From positions 1 to 64,000 of the forward strand of contig CAVEFO010000003.1 of assembly GCA_963615055.1 (NCBI GenBank): 64,000 nucleotides of DNA, in the 5' to 3' direction. Position numbers and translations under genes: made by a program. The notes under the pieces were generated by a model. It worked only from the letters and a program-made list of their open reading frames with translations, was not told the DNA's origin and did not search any database. Below, piece after piece: positions 15,277 to 23,340 of the stretch. The stretch comes from UBA1822 sp963615055. GTDB lineage: Bacteria > Bacillota > Negativicutes > Veillonellales > Dialisteraceae. Within the stretch, counting starts at the first letter, position 1, and each line of letters begins with the position of its first letter.

Positions 15277-16128
15277 ATGCGGGAGAAACGAAATTATGTT
15301 TGGCCGGACGGGAAACATCTTTCCGTCGGAGAAAAGACGCTTGTCATGGGGATTTTGAATGTGACGCCGGATTCTTTTTCGGACGGCGGGCGCTGGAATA
15401 CGGCGGAGGCGGCGCTGTCTCATTTGAAAACGATGATTGAGGACGGCGCGGATTTCATTGATGTGGGCGCGGAATCGACGCGGCCGGGCGGCGCGGCGCT
15501 CTTGGCCGAGGAGGAAACGGAGCGGCTATTTTCGTTTTTGCCGTCGCTGCTGGAAGAAACGGCGGTGCCGATTTCCGTCGACACGTATCATTGGCAGACG
15601 GCGGAGAAAGCGTTTTCGGCCGGCGCGCATATTTTGAATGATGTGTGGGGATTTCAATACGACGGCGGCGAGATGGCACGGGTCTGCGCGGTAGCGGGCG
15701 TTCCCGTCGTCTTGATGCACAACCGCACGGACGAGAGCGAGCCGGGCGATATCATGGATGTTTTGAAAAGTTTTTTGTCACGCTCGGTCGAAATCGCGCT
15801 GGCGGCCGGCGTGGCGGAAGAAAATATTATTTTGGATCCGGGGCTGGGTTTCGGAAAAACGACGGCGCAAAATCTGGAAATCCTGCGGCGAATCGAAGAG
15901 CTGACGGCACTTCCGTTTCCGATATTGCTCGCGCCGTCGCGGAAACGTTTCATCGGCGCGGCACTGGGAGGTCTTCCGGCAGCGGAACGCGACGAGGGGA
16001 CGGGGGCGGTCTGTCTCTACGGCGCGGAGCATGGCTGCGAAATGGTGCGCGTGCATGAGGTGAAGCGGACGGCGCGGATGCTTCGGATGGGCGACGTCTT
16101 ATTGGGTCGGATGGCGGCGGAGGGCTGA
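15277..16128 (+). CDS. folP: Dihydropteroate synthase
   Basis: 283 aa, GGAG 9 nt before ATG. Family signatures are complete: VMGILNVTPDSFSDGG (pterin-binding N-terminal loop), DVGAESTRPG, ILNDVWGFQYDG, VVLMHNR, IILDPGLGFGKT, PSRKRFIG and the C-terminal VHEVKRTARMLRMGD. It joins p-aminobenzoate to the pterin diphosphate to give dihydropteroate, the sulfonamide target. It heads a folP-folB-folK-mfd run with overlaps or 1-bp gaps. The upstream RNA and direct repeat may control it. Confidence 0.97.
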   Translation: MREKRNYVWPDGKHLSVGEKTLVMGILNVTPDSFSDGGRWNTAEAALSHLKTMIEDGADFIDVGAESTRPGGAALLAEEETERLFSFLPSLLEETAVPISVDTYHWQTAEKAFSAGAHILNDVWGFQYDGGEMARVCAVAGVPVVLMHNRTDESEPGDIMDVLKSFLSRSVEIALAAGVAEENIILDPGLGFGKTTAQNLEILRRIEELTALPFPILLAPSRKRFIGAALGGLPAAERDEGTGAVCLYGAEHGCEMVRVHEVKRTARMLRMGDVLLGRMAAEG

Positions 16129-16129
16129 T

Positions 16130-16489
16130 ATGGATCGGATTTGTTTGACGGGAATGGAATTTTTTGCGTATCACGGCGTGATGGAAGAGGAGCGGCGGCT
16201 CGGGCAGCGTTTTGTGGTGGATTGCGTGCTGTCGCTGGATTTGTCGCGGGCTGCCGCGTCGGATGATTTGGCGGAAACGGTCGATTATGCGGCGGTGTAT
16301 GAAACGGTGCGGCGCGTGGCGGAGGGTGGCCCTTTTTCGCTGATTGAGAAATTGGCCGGTGCGATCAATGTGGAAATTTTATCGCAGTTTCCGATGATTG
16401 TTTCCGCAGAAACGACGGTACACAAGCCGGGCGCGCCGATTCCGGGTATTTTCCGCGATGTGTCGGTCATGGTGACGGCGGCAAGATGA
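16130..16489 (+). CDS. folB: Dihydroneopterin aldolase
   Basis: 119 aa, starting one base after folP. The motifs GMEFFAYHGVMEEERRLGQRF, a catalytic lysine in SLIEKLA and VHKPGAPIPGIF are typical of the tunnel-fold FolB octamer. It converts dihydroneopterin to hydroxymethyl-dihydropterin, the substrate of FolK. It overlaps folK by ATGA. Confidence 0.95.
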   Translation: MDRICLTGMEFFAYHGVMEEERRLGQRFVVDCVLSLDLSRAAASDDLAETVDYAAVYETVRRVAEGGPFSLIEKLAGAINVEILSQFPMIVSAETTVHKPGAPIPGIFRDVSVMVTAAR

Positions 16490-16971
16490 CGAAATATTTT
16501 ATTTCTGTCGGCTCAAATATGGGGGACCGGCTTGCTCATTTGCGCTATGCGGCGGAGGCTTTTTCGGCGCACGGTATCACGCTCCATCGGAAATCGTCCG
16601 TGTACGAGACGGCGCCGTGGGGAAATGAAGAGCAGGATTTCTTTTTGAATGCGATTTTTCTCGTCGGTTGGGATGGTACGCCGGAAGCACTGTTGCGTGA
16701 GTTGCAGGCGATAGAGGCCGAGCGGGGACGGCGGCGTGAGGTGCATTGGGGGCCGCGCACGCTGGATTTGGATATCATTTGGGGAGACGGCGTCGCGCTT
16801 TGCACGGATACGCTGACGATTCCGCATCCGTTTTTTGCCGAGCGGGCTTTTGTGCTGGTGCCGCTCGCGGAATTGGCGCCGGACTTTTCGATCGGCGGCG
16901 TTTCCATAGAGACGCGCATGCAAGAATGGAACGGGCAAGAGGATGTCCGGCTTTTTACGAAAATTTGGTAA
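16486..16971 (+). CDS. folK: 2-amino-4-hydroxy-6-hydroxymethyldihydropteridine pyrophosphokinase
   Basis: 161 aa. SVGSNMGDR at the N-terminus, YETAPWG, FLNAI and the diagnostic WGPRTLDLDIIWGD are present, followed by IPHPFFAERAFVLVPL. It activates hydroxymethyl-dihydropterin with ATP for FolP. The metal-binding DLDI aspartates are intact. The gene for GTP cyclohydrolase is not in the window, so the pathway starts elsewhere. Confidence 0.96.
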   Translation: MTKYFISVGSNMGDRLAHLRYAAEAFSAHGITLHRKSSVYETAPWGNEEQDFFLNAIFLVGWDGTPEALLRELQAIEAERGRRREVHWGPRTLDLDIIWGDGVALCTDTLTIPHPFFAERAFVLVPLAELAPDFSIGGVSIETRMQEWNGQEDVRLFTKIW

Positions 16972-16975
16972 AACG

Positions 16976-19900
16976 ATGGAAATTTCAGAAACAATGAAAC
17001 AGTCCGCTTTCGTGCGGGATATTAAAGAAGCGCGAAAAGACGGCGGCTCGGTCTTGGTGTACGGCGCGGAAGGGGCGGCGAAGGCTTGCTTGGCGTCGGC
17101 GCTGTTTTCGGCTCGCCCGACAGTGCTTTTGGTGCCGGATCGAAAAGCGGCGATTTTGTGGGAGGAAGATTTACGTTTCTTTGCGCCGGAGCTTCCGATT
17201 TTTTCATTTCCTGTCGTGGAGTATGCCGATTTTTCCGTGACGCACATGGGGACGGAAGCACTGCGGGGGCGGATGGAGGCTCTCGCGGCACTTTTGATGA
17301 AAAAGCCGTGCATCGTCTTGGCTACGGCGGTCGAAGCGGCGCAAAAAATCACGGCGCCTTCCGTTTTGGAAGACCGGGCGCTTCGATGGGAAACGGGTGC
17401 GGTCGTCGATCGGGATGCCTGCATTCGAGAGCTCGTCCGCCGCGGATATGAACGGGTCGATCGAGTGGAGCGGGCCGGCCATATCGCGGTGCGGGGCGAT
17501 ATCGTCGATATTTTTGCGATGAATCAAGCGGAGCCGTATCGCCTCGAATTTTTTGACAATGAAATCGAATCCATTCGTTCTTTCGATGTGGACTCGCAGC
17601 GTTCGACCGCGATCTTGACGGAAGCCTTCATTTTGCCGGCTGCGGCGGAGACGGGCGAGGCGTCGCTTTTGGCGTATGCGAAGGATGCTTTTTTCATCGC
17701 AGACGAGCCGCAGCACATTGAAAACGAAATCCGAAAATTTATCAAAGAAGAAAAAGAAAATCGAAATCGTATTTTTTCGTGGACGGAACTTGTCGGAAAC
17801 ATAAAATCCGCATTTCTTTTCTCAACGCTGCATCGCCCGTTTCCGGAATTTTCAGTAACGGCCGCTTTTGCGTGGGAAGGGGAGACCGCGACGAATTATC
17901 GGAGACAGTTTTCCTTATTCGCGGATGAAGCGAAATTGCGGCTGTCGGACGGCTGGACATTTTCGATTGCGGTCGCCAATGAATTTGAAAAAGAAAAAAT
18001 CGCGCGGCATTTGCAGGCCGACGGCATTCGCATATCGGAAACGGAGACGCCGGGCGCCGTTTCCTTTTTGCCGGGGATTATCAGCAAAGGTTTTTCGTGG
18101 CGGCCGGAGCGGCGTGTCCTCTTGGCGGCCGGGGATTTGCTGGGGCAATCGAAAATTCGCCGGCAATCCGGGAAAAACGGGAGCGGGAAACCGCTTCGTT
18201 TCTTCTACGAACTTTCGGAAGGGGACTACGTCGTCCAGAAAACGCACGGCATCGGGCGTTATCTGGGCCTCAAAACGATGGAAGTGGATGGCACGCACCG
18301 CGATTATCTGACTATCCAATACGCGGAGGGGGACAAGCTGTATCTCCCGATGGAGCAGATTTCCTCGCTGGAAAAATACATCGGCGCGGAGGGGGCGGTC
18401 CCGACACTGTCGAAAATGGGCGGTGTACAGTGGGAAAAAGTCAAGAATCGCGCGAAAAAATCCATCGAAGAGATGGCGGGGCAGCTTTTGCAAATTTATG
18501 CGAAACGGGAAATCACAAAAGGGATTACGTTCGCGCCCGACACGAAAGAGCAGATGGAATTTGAGGACGCGTTTCCGTATGTGGAAACGGAGGACCAGCT
18601 GCGTGCTGTGGCGAAAATCAAAGCGGCGATGGAGCGACCGGAGCCGATGGAGATGCTGCTCTGCGGCGACGTGGGATTCGGGAAAACGGAAGTCGCGATG
18701 CGCGCGGTCTTCAAATGCGTAATGAGCGGCTACCAAGCGATGGTGCTGGCGCCGACGACGGTGCTCACCGTGCAGCATTTTCAGACATTTTCCGAGAGGA
18801 TGGAGCATTTCGGCGTCACGGTCCGCTGTCTGAATCGATTTGCGTCCGCCAAGGAGAAGCAAAATATTTTGAATGATTTTGCGCTGAGGAATGTCGATGT
18901 CTTGATCGGTACGCACGCGATTTTGTCGAAACAGATCGAGAGCCGGCATTTGGGGCTTTTGGTCGTGGATGAAGAGCAGCGTTTCGGCGTGGCGCAGAAA
19001 GAGAAATGGAAATCGCGCCAAGCGGGGATTGACGTCCTGACGCTGTCGGCGACGCCGATTCCGCGGACGCTGCATATGAGTCTGGCGGGGCTGCGTGACA
19101 TGGCGACACTGACGGAGCCGCCGGCGAATCGCCACGCCATTCAGACGTATGTGACGGAATATGATGATACAGTCGTGAAAGAAGCGATTTTGCGCGAAAA
19201 GGAACGCGGCGGACAAGTCTATTTTATTTTCAATCGCATCCAGACAATCGAGGCGATGGCCGATCATTTGCGGACGCTGTTGCCGCCGGAGGTGACGATT
19301 GGCGTCGCGCACGGACGGATGACGGGGGACGCACTGGAGCGGGTCGTGTACGATTTTTTCCGCGGGGAATACGACGTGCTGCTTTGTACGACGATTGTGG
19401 AAAACGGGATCGATCAGCCGAATGCGAATACGATGATCGTCTACGACGCGGACCGCATGGGACTTTCGCAGCTCTATCAGATGCGCGGGCGCGTGGGGCG
19501 CTCGGATAAAATCGCGCGCGCGTATTTCTTCTATCGCCGAGGGAAAATGTTGACGGAAACGGCGGAGAAACGCCTGAATACGATTCGGGAATTTACGGAT
19601 TTGGGTGCCGGATTCAAAATTGCGATGCGGGATCTGGAAATCCGCGGGGCGGGAAATTTGCTTGGCTCGGCGCAGCACGGCAATATCGCGGCGGTCGGCT
19701 TTGCGACGTATTGCACGATGCTGGATACCGCCGTAAAAAAATTGCAACGCGAACAAAAAGGAGAGCCGCCGCCGCGCGCGCTGCCCGACACGCGGATCGA
19801 ATTTTCGGACGATGCGTATATCGATGACGCGTACAGCAAGCGCTCCGAAGTCAAAATCGAGCTCTATCGTCGTTTGGCCGCGCTGGACACGGAAGAAGAA

Positions 19901-20236
19901 CTTTCCGATTTGGAGAAGGAAATGGAGGACCGCTTCGGGAAACCCACCGCGCCGGTCAAACGCCTTCTGGCCGTCGCAAAACTTCGGGTACTGGCCAAAC
20001 AACTGGGCATCGGCAGCGTCGGGACGGAAGAGGATCATTGGCTCATCACGTGGGCGGACGAGACGCCGCTTTCCCATTTCGATCCCACGAAACTGTCGAC
20101 AGAGTATTGGGAAAATATCCATTTTTTGCCACAAGCGCCGCTCCGTGTTACAATTAAAAAATCTGCAACAGGGAAAAATCCGATTCCCTGGTTGACCGGA
20201 TTCTTGGAAGCGGTGAAAAGAGGGGCTAAGGTTTAG
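16976..20236 (+). CDS. mfd: Transcription-repair coupling factor Mfd
   Basis: 1086 aa from ATG 16976; an in-frame ATG at 16943 inside folK is an alternative. A UvrB-like N-terminal module is followed by the RNA-polymerase-interacting domain (about residues 405-470, LSEGDYVVQKTHGIGRYLG), the RecG-like translocase with Walker A GDVGFGKTEVA (about 560), DEEQRFG (about 664), the QMRGRVGRS motif, and a C-terminal TRCF domain. Mfd pushes stalled RNA polymerase off lesions and recruits UvrA. Length is somewhat short of the 1150 residues typical of E. coli, but all motor motifs are intact. Confidence 0.97.
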   Translation: MEISETMKQSAFVRDIKEARKDGGSVLVYGAEGAAKACLASALFSARPTVLLVPDRKAAILWEEDLRFFAPELPIFSFPVVEYADFSVTHMGTEALRGRMEALAALLMKKPCIVLATAVEAAQKITAPSVLEDRALRWETGAVVDRDACIRELVRRGYERVDRVERAGHIAVRGDIVDIFAMNQAEPYRLEFFDNEIESIRSFDVDSQRSTAILTEAFILPAAAETGEASLLAYAKDAFFIADEPQHIENEIRKFIKEEKENRNRIFSWTELVGNIKSAFLFSTLHRPFPEFSVTAAFAWEGETATNYRRQFSLFADEAKLRLSDGWTFSIAVANEFEKEKIARHLQADGIRISETETPGAVSFLPGIISKGFSWRPERRVLLAAGDLLGQSKIRRQSGKNGSGKPLRFFYELSEGDYVVQKTHGIGRYLGLKTMEVDGTHRDYLTIQYAEGDKLYLPMEQISSLEKYIGAEGAVPTLSKMGGVQWEKVKNRAKKSIEEMAGQLLQIYAKREITKGITFAPDTKEQMEFEDAFPYVETEDQLRAVAKIKAAMERPEPMEMLLCGDVGFGKTEVAMRAVFKCVMSGYQAMVLAPTTVLTVQHFQTFSERMEHFGVTVRCLNRFASAKEKQNILNDFALRNVDVLIGTHAILSKQIESRHLGLLVVDEEQRFGVAQKEKWKSRQAGIDVLTLSATPIPRTLHMSLAGLRDMATLTEPPANRHAIQTYVTEYDDTVVKEAILREKERGGQVYFIFNRIQTIEAMADHLRTLLPPEVTIGVAHGRMTGDALERVVYDFFRGEYDVLLCTTIVENGIDQPNANTMIVYDADRMGLSQLYQMRGRVGRSDKIARAYFFYRRGKMLTETAEKRLNTIREFTDLGAGFKIAMRDLEIRGAGNLLGSAQHGNIAAVGFATYCTMLDTAVKKLQREQKGEPPPRALPDTRIEFSDDAYIDDAYSKRSEVKIELYRRLAALDTEEELSDLEKEMEDRFGKPTAPVKRLLAVAKLRVLAKQLGIGSVGTEEDHWLITWADETPLSHFDPTKLSTEYWENIHFLPQAPLRVTIKKSATGKNPIPWLTGFLEAVKRGAKV

Positions 20237-20284
20237 GCATTCTAGGGTTTCCGCGGCATTTGATGTGAAGAATTTTCTGCTGAT

Positions 20285-20535
20285 AGAGAAGGGGAAAAGA
20301 GGAAGCGCTTCGCGCATTTTAAATGCGCCTGCGGTGCCAATGCCTCGAAAACAAAGAACAGAAAAAGGAAATCTCCTCATCTCTATCTTGCGAAAGTGGA
20401 TTGGCACAAATGCCACAAAACTTGAGCACAGAAAAAGGCAGGCTCCCCATCTCTATCACGCAAAAATTTTCCGCCTCAAACGCCACAAAACCAAAGCACA
20501 GAAAAAGGTTATGCTCCCATTTTTTTACAAGGTGA
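20285..20535 (+). repeat. R1 repeat array (two full copies plus partial ones)
   Basis: Full units start at about 20371 (CTCATCTCTATCTTGCGAAAG) and 20437 (CTCCCCATCTCTATCACGC), both ending with CACAGAAAAAGG. A 5'-truncated unit precedes them, and a last unit begins CTCCCATTTTTTTACAAGG and supplies the RBS region of the next gene. Unit length is about 66-70 nt. No gene is seen in this 302-bp gap. Confidence 0.65.
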
Positions 20536-20538
20536 AAC

Positions 20539-22131
20539 GTGAAACGTAATACATTTGTACAAGGCGCGATGATTCTCACCATTGCGGGGATCATCGTCAA
20601 ATTTATCGGGGCCGGCAGCCGGATTTATCTCTCCCGTCTTTTGGGCGGGGAGGGGATTGGGCTGTATCAGATGGCCTATCCGATTTATCTTTTGTGTCTC
20701 GCCGTGTCTTCGGCCGGACTTCCCGTCGCCATTTCCATTATGGTCGCGGAGAAAAACGCTGTCCGGGATTATTTGGGCGGGCAGCGCGTCCTTCGGATTT
20801 CCCTTTTGGCGCTGACCTTTACCGGACTTCTTTTCAGCGGCCTTTTATATTTCGGCGCCGGCTGGCTGATTGACTCCCATATCGTGACCGACCCGCGTGC
20901 GTATTGGTCGCTGCTGGCTCTGGCGCCGGCCGTGCTGATGGCGACGGTCTTGGCGACACTTCGCGGCTATTTCCAAGGGCTTCAGAGCATGACGCCGACC
21001 GCCGTTTCCCAAATCATCGAGCAGCTTGTCCGCGTCGTGACGATGATCGGGCTCGCCGTCTTCCTTTTGCAATACGGATTGGAATACGGCGCGGCGGGTG
21101 CGACATTCGGCGCAGCGCCCGGCGCTTTTGTGGCGATTTTGGTGCTGGTCTGGTTTTATTGGCAAAATCGGTCGTGGCGAAAAGAAATGTACGAAAATCG
21201 AAACCGCGACATCGTGCCCGACTCCACGATGAAAATCATCAAGCGCCTGCTCGTCTTGGCCGTCCCGGTGTCCTTGGCCAATATCATGCTGCCGATTGTT
21301 TCCAATATCGATCTTTTCATCGTGCCGCGCCGTCTCGAAGTCGCGGGCTTTGCCGTGGAAGAAGCGACGGCGCTTTTCGGCTACCTCACCGGCATGGCGA
21401 CGGCGCTCGTCAATATGCCGACGATTCTGACGGCTTCTTTGGCGGCCAGTCTCGTCCCCATTGTCTCGGAAGCCGTCGCGAATAAAAATTGGGACAGCAT
21501 CCGTCAGCGCACGAAACTCGCCATGCGCATCACGAACATCATCACCATTCCGGCCTTTGCGGGGATGTGCGTCATCGCGACGCCGATTTCCGCGATGCTC
21601 TACGCCATTCCGGACGCGGGCCCGTGCATTGCCGTCATGAGCTTCGGCATTTTTCTCCTCGGCGTCCAGCAAGTCACGACCGGCGTGCTGCAGGGGATGG
21701 GGAAGACGGCGATTCCTTTCATCAATATGGCGATTTCCGCTCTCGTCAAAATTGTGCTTTCTTGGAATTTGACGGCGCTTCCCGCGTGGGGCGTCCTCGG
21801 TGCGGCGTGGGCGACAAACGCGGATTTCGGCGTCGCGGCGCTCCTCAATCTGTTTTTCCTCTACAAATATATGGGCTATCGACCGGAAATCGGCCACACG
21901 GTCCGCTGCTTTATCTCCGCGGGCATCATGGGCGCGGCTGTCTACGGCGTCTACATCGCTCTCTTCCCGCTCATTCACAGCAATACGCTCGCGACGCTGG
22001 CTGCTATTCTCGTCGGGATGGTTGTCTACGCCATTGCGACTGTCCTCACCAAAGCGATTGTCCCCGAAGACGTCGCGTCGATTCCCAAGATTGGAAACCG
22101 CCTCGCGGCGCTCGTGCGGCGATTCAATTAA
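20539..22131 (+). CDS. Polysaccharide/lipid II flippase family protein (SpoVB/MATE-like)
   Basis: 530 aa from GTG 20539 with AAGGTG upstream. About fourteen hydrophobic helices run through the protein, with the MOP-superfamily N-terminus GIIVKFIGAGSRIYLSRLLGGEGIGLYQMAYPIY, very like SpoVB/YabM proteins downstream of mfd in Firmicutes. Such proteins flip lipid-linked oligosaccharides across the inner membrane. It could serve peptidoglycan, capsule or LPS precursors; MurJ-type function is possible but not shown. Its RBS is provided by the terminal partial R1 repeat. Confidence 0.85.
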   Translation: MKRNTFVQGAMILTIAGIIVKFIGAGSRIYLSRLLGGEGIGLYQMAYPIYLLCLAVSSAGLPVAISIMVAEKNAVRDYLGGQRVLRISLLALTFTGLLFSGLLYFGAGWLIDSHIVTDPRAYWSLLALAPAVLMATVLATLRGYFQGLQSMTPTAVSQIIEQLVRVVTMIGLAVFLLQYGLEYGAAGATFGAAPGAFVAILVLVWFYWQNRSWRKEMYENRNRDIVPDSTMKIIKRLLVLAVPVSLANIMLPIVSNIDLFIVPRRLEVAGFAVEEATALFGYLTGMATALVNMPTILTASLAASLVPIVSEAVANKNWDSIRQRTKLAMRITNIITIPAFAGMCVIATPISAMLYAIPDAGPCIAVMSFGIFLLGVQQVTTGVLQGMGKTAIPFINMAISALVKIVLSWNLTALPAWGVLGAAWATNADFGVAALLNLFFLYKYMGYRPEIGHTVRCFISAGIMGAAVYGVYIALFPLIHSNTLATLAAILVGMVVYAIATVLTKAIVPEDVASIPKIGNRLAALVRRFN

Positions 22132-22142
22132 ATCCGGAAAAT

Positions 22143-22190
22143 AAAAAGACCACTGAGCCGGCTACTATGTCGGCTTTGTGGTCTTTTTTG
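22143..22190. terminator. Bidirectional terminator between flippase and restriction remnant
   Basis: AAAAGACCAC (22144-22153) pairs with GTGGTCTTTT (22178-22187) with an inner GAGCCG/CGGCTT stem. T runs on both strands suit converging transcription. Confidence 0.85.
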
Positions 22191-22199
22191 CGTGCTGTC

Positions 22200-23223
22200 T
22201 TATGACCGGGCGGCGGAAAGGCCAAACAACTTTCGCATTTTCTCCTCCAGCGTTCCCTTCTTCGCAAACTGTAGCGTATCACAAAGGCGGATATTGTTTT
22301 TGTCGATGTGAATCTCGTCGCTGAATCCGAGAATGTACCGCAGGCAGATGCGATAGATGATCTCCGTCGGCGCGCAGCCGTACACCTGCTTGGCAAATAT
22401 ATGATTCAGCCTTTCGGCCTCATCGGGATACAAGGCTTTCATGCGCTTGCTCTGATAGAGCCGTGTCACGATTTCCGTCACATACATGCCCGACTTCATG
22501 TAGAGATCGGCAAATGTCGCATCGGGATCGTCAAAGCAGCCGGGATTTTCCTGCTCCAGCCGGTCCACCATGTCCTTCACGACTTTTTTCGGCGTGAATA
22601 TCTGATTCGTGCGTTGCGGCGGAATGAAATCAAAGATATCCCCCTTGCGGTCCGGCTCAAAATAATTGGCGAGATCGGCCCGTTTTTTCATAAACTCCTG
22701 CACGGCGTCATTAAATACGACTTCGTCAAACAGATGTCCGTCAAAATGCTTCTTTTCGCCGCTTTCAGAAACATAGTCCCCGCCGTCACGCAACATACGG
22801 AATTGATCGAGCGTCACGCCCTGCCCATTCTGCGGATTGACGGTGACCTCCCAGAAGACCGCCTCCGGCACAAGCTTATCAAAATTGGCAAGCGTGGTCG
22901 TTTCATCGCTCGATGACCTCTCTTGCATGGATGCGGCGGGGGATTGTGAGCACCTTTTCCGCGTCGAGCTCAATCATCGAGCCTTCCTCATCTTCGCCGT
23001 ACACCGGGAAGAAATTCAAAAGCTCTCGGACATGCTGCTTGCGGCGCTCAAAATCGCCCTTGTCGCCGGATGTCTCCGGAATCAGGTCATTGGCGAACTG
23101 CTCGAAAATTGTAAGAGTACGGGCCGGATCGAAATCGAATACATATGCATTCTGTTTCCGATAGGAGCTGCCCTCCTTATCCTGAAACAGACACGGATTT
23201 TGCGCACGGAAAGCCGCCTGCAT
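22200..23223 (-). pseudogene. Decayed helicase-methylase restriction enzyme gene (internal deletion and frameshift)
   Basis: Two minus-strand pieces belong to one large restriction family with a DEAD helicase followed by an adenine methylase. The first (23223-22903) has QAAFRAQNPCLF, NAYVFDFDPARTLTIFEQFANDL and AEKVLTIPRRIHAREV. The second (22973-22200) has TTLANFDKLVPEAVF, LRDGGDYV, FDGHLFDEVVF, TNQIFTPKKVVKDMVD and FADLYMKSGMYVTEIV. In the family a long stretch lies between them; here the two meet within a few codons in different frames, and the N-terminal helicase and the methylase NPPY region are gone. R2 repeat abuts the broken 5' end. No restriction activity is expected. Confidence 0.7.
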
Positions 23224-23262
23224 ATATCCGTTATCCGTTTACCGTATACCGTTTGTCACATT
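23224..23262 (-). repeat. R2 repeat at the broken 5' end of the restriction remnant
   Basis: Read on the minus strand: TGTGACAAACGGTATACGG, TAAACGGATAACGGATAT, and then the first codon of the remnant. The conserved TGTGAC tag is present. Confidence 0.6.
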
Positions 23263-23286
23263 CTATGATCAATAAAAGCTACTCAC

Positions 23287-23340
23287 GCGCGGTTCACGGT
23301 CCACGGTCAACGGTCCACGGCCACCGGTCAGCGGCCGGCG
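23287..23340 (-). repeat. R2-variant repeat at the 3' end of rqcH
   Basis: CTCACGCGCGGTTCACGG, then TCCACGGTCAACGGTCCACGG on the plus strand. The rqcH stop codon lies within its edge. The variant tag CTCACGCnCGGTTCACGG is shared with 26902-26925 read on the other strand. Confidence 0.55.

Noticed and set aside
17915..20416. 833-codon open frame antisense to mfd
   Set aside because: It lies wholly opposite a clear mfd gene, is rich in Arg, His and Pro and has no domain motifs. It is a by-product of codon bias on the sense strand.
23224..23340. R2 runs considered as a CRISPR remnant
   Set aside because: Units are 6-10 nt with no spacers, no cas genes are nearby, and copies are scattered at gene borders.
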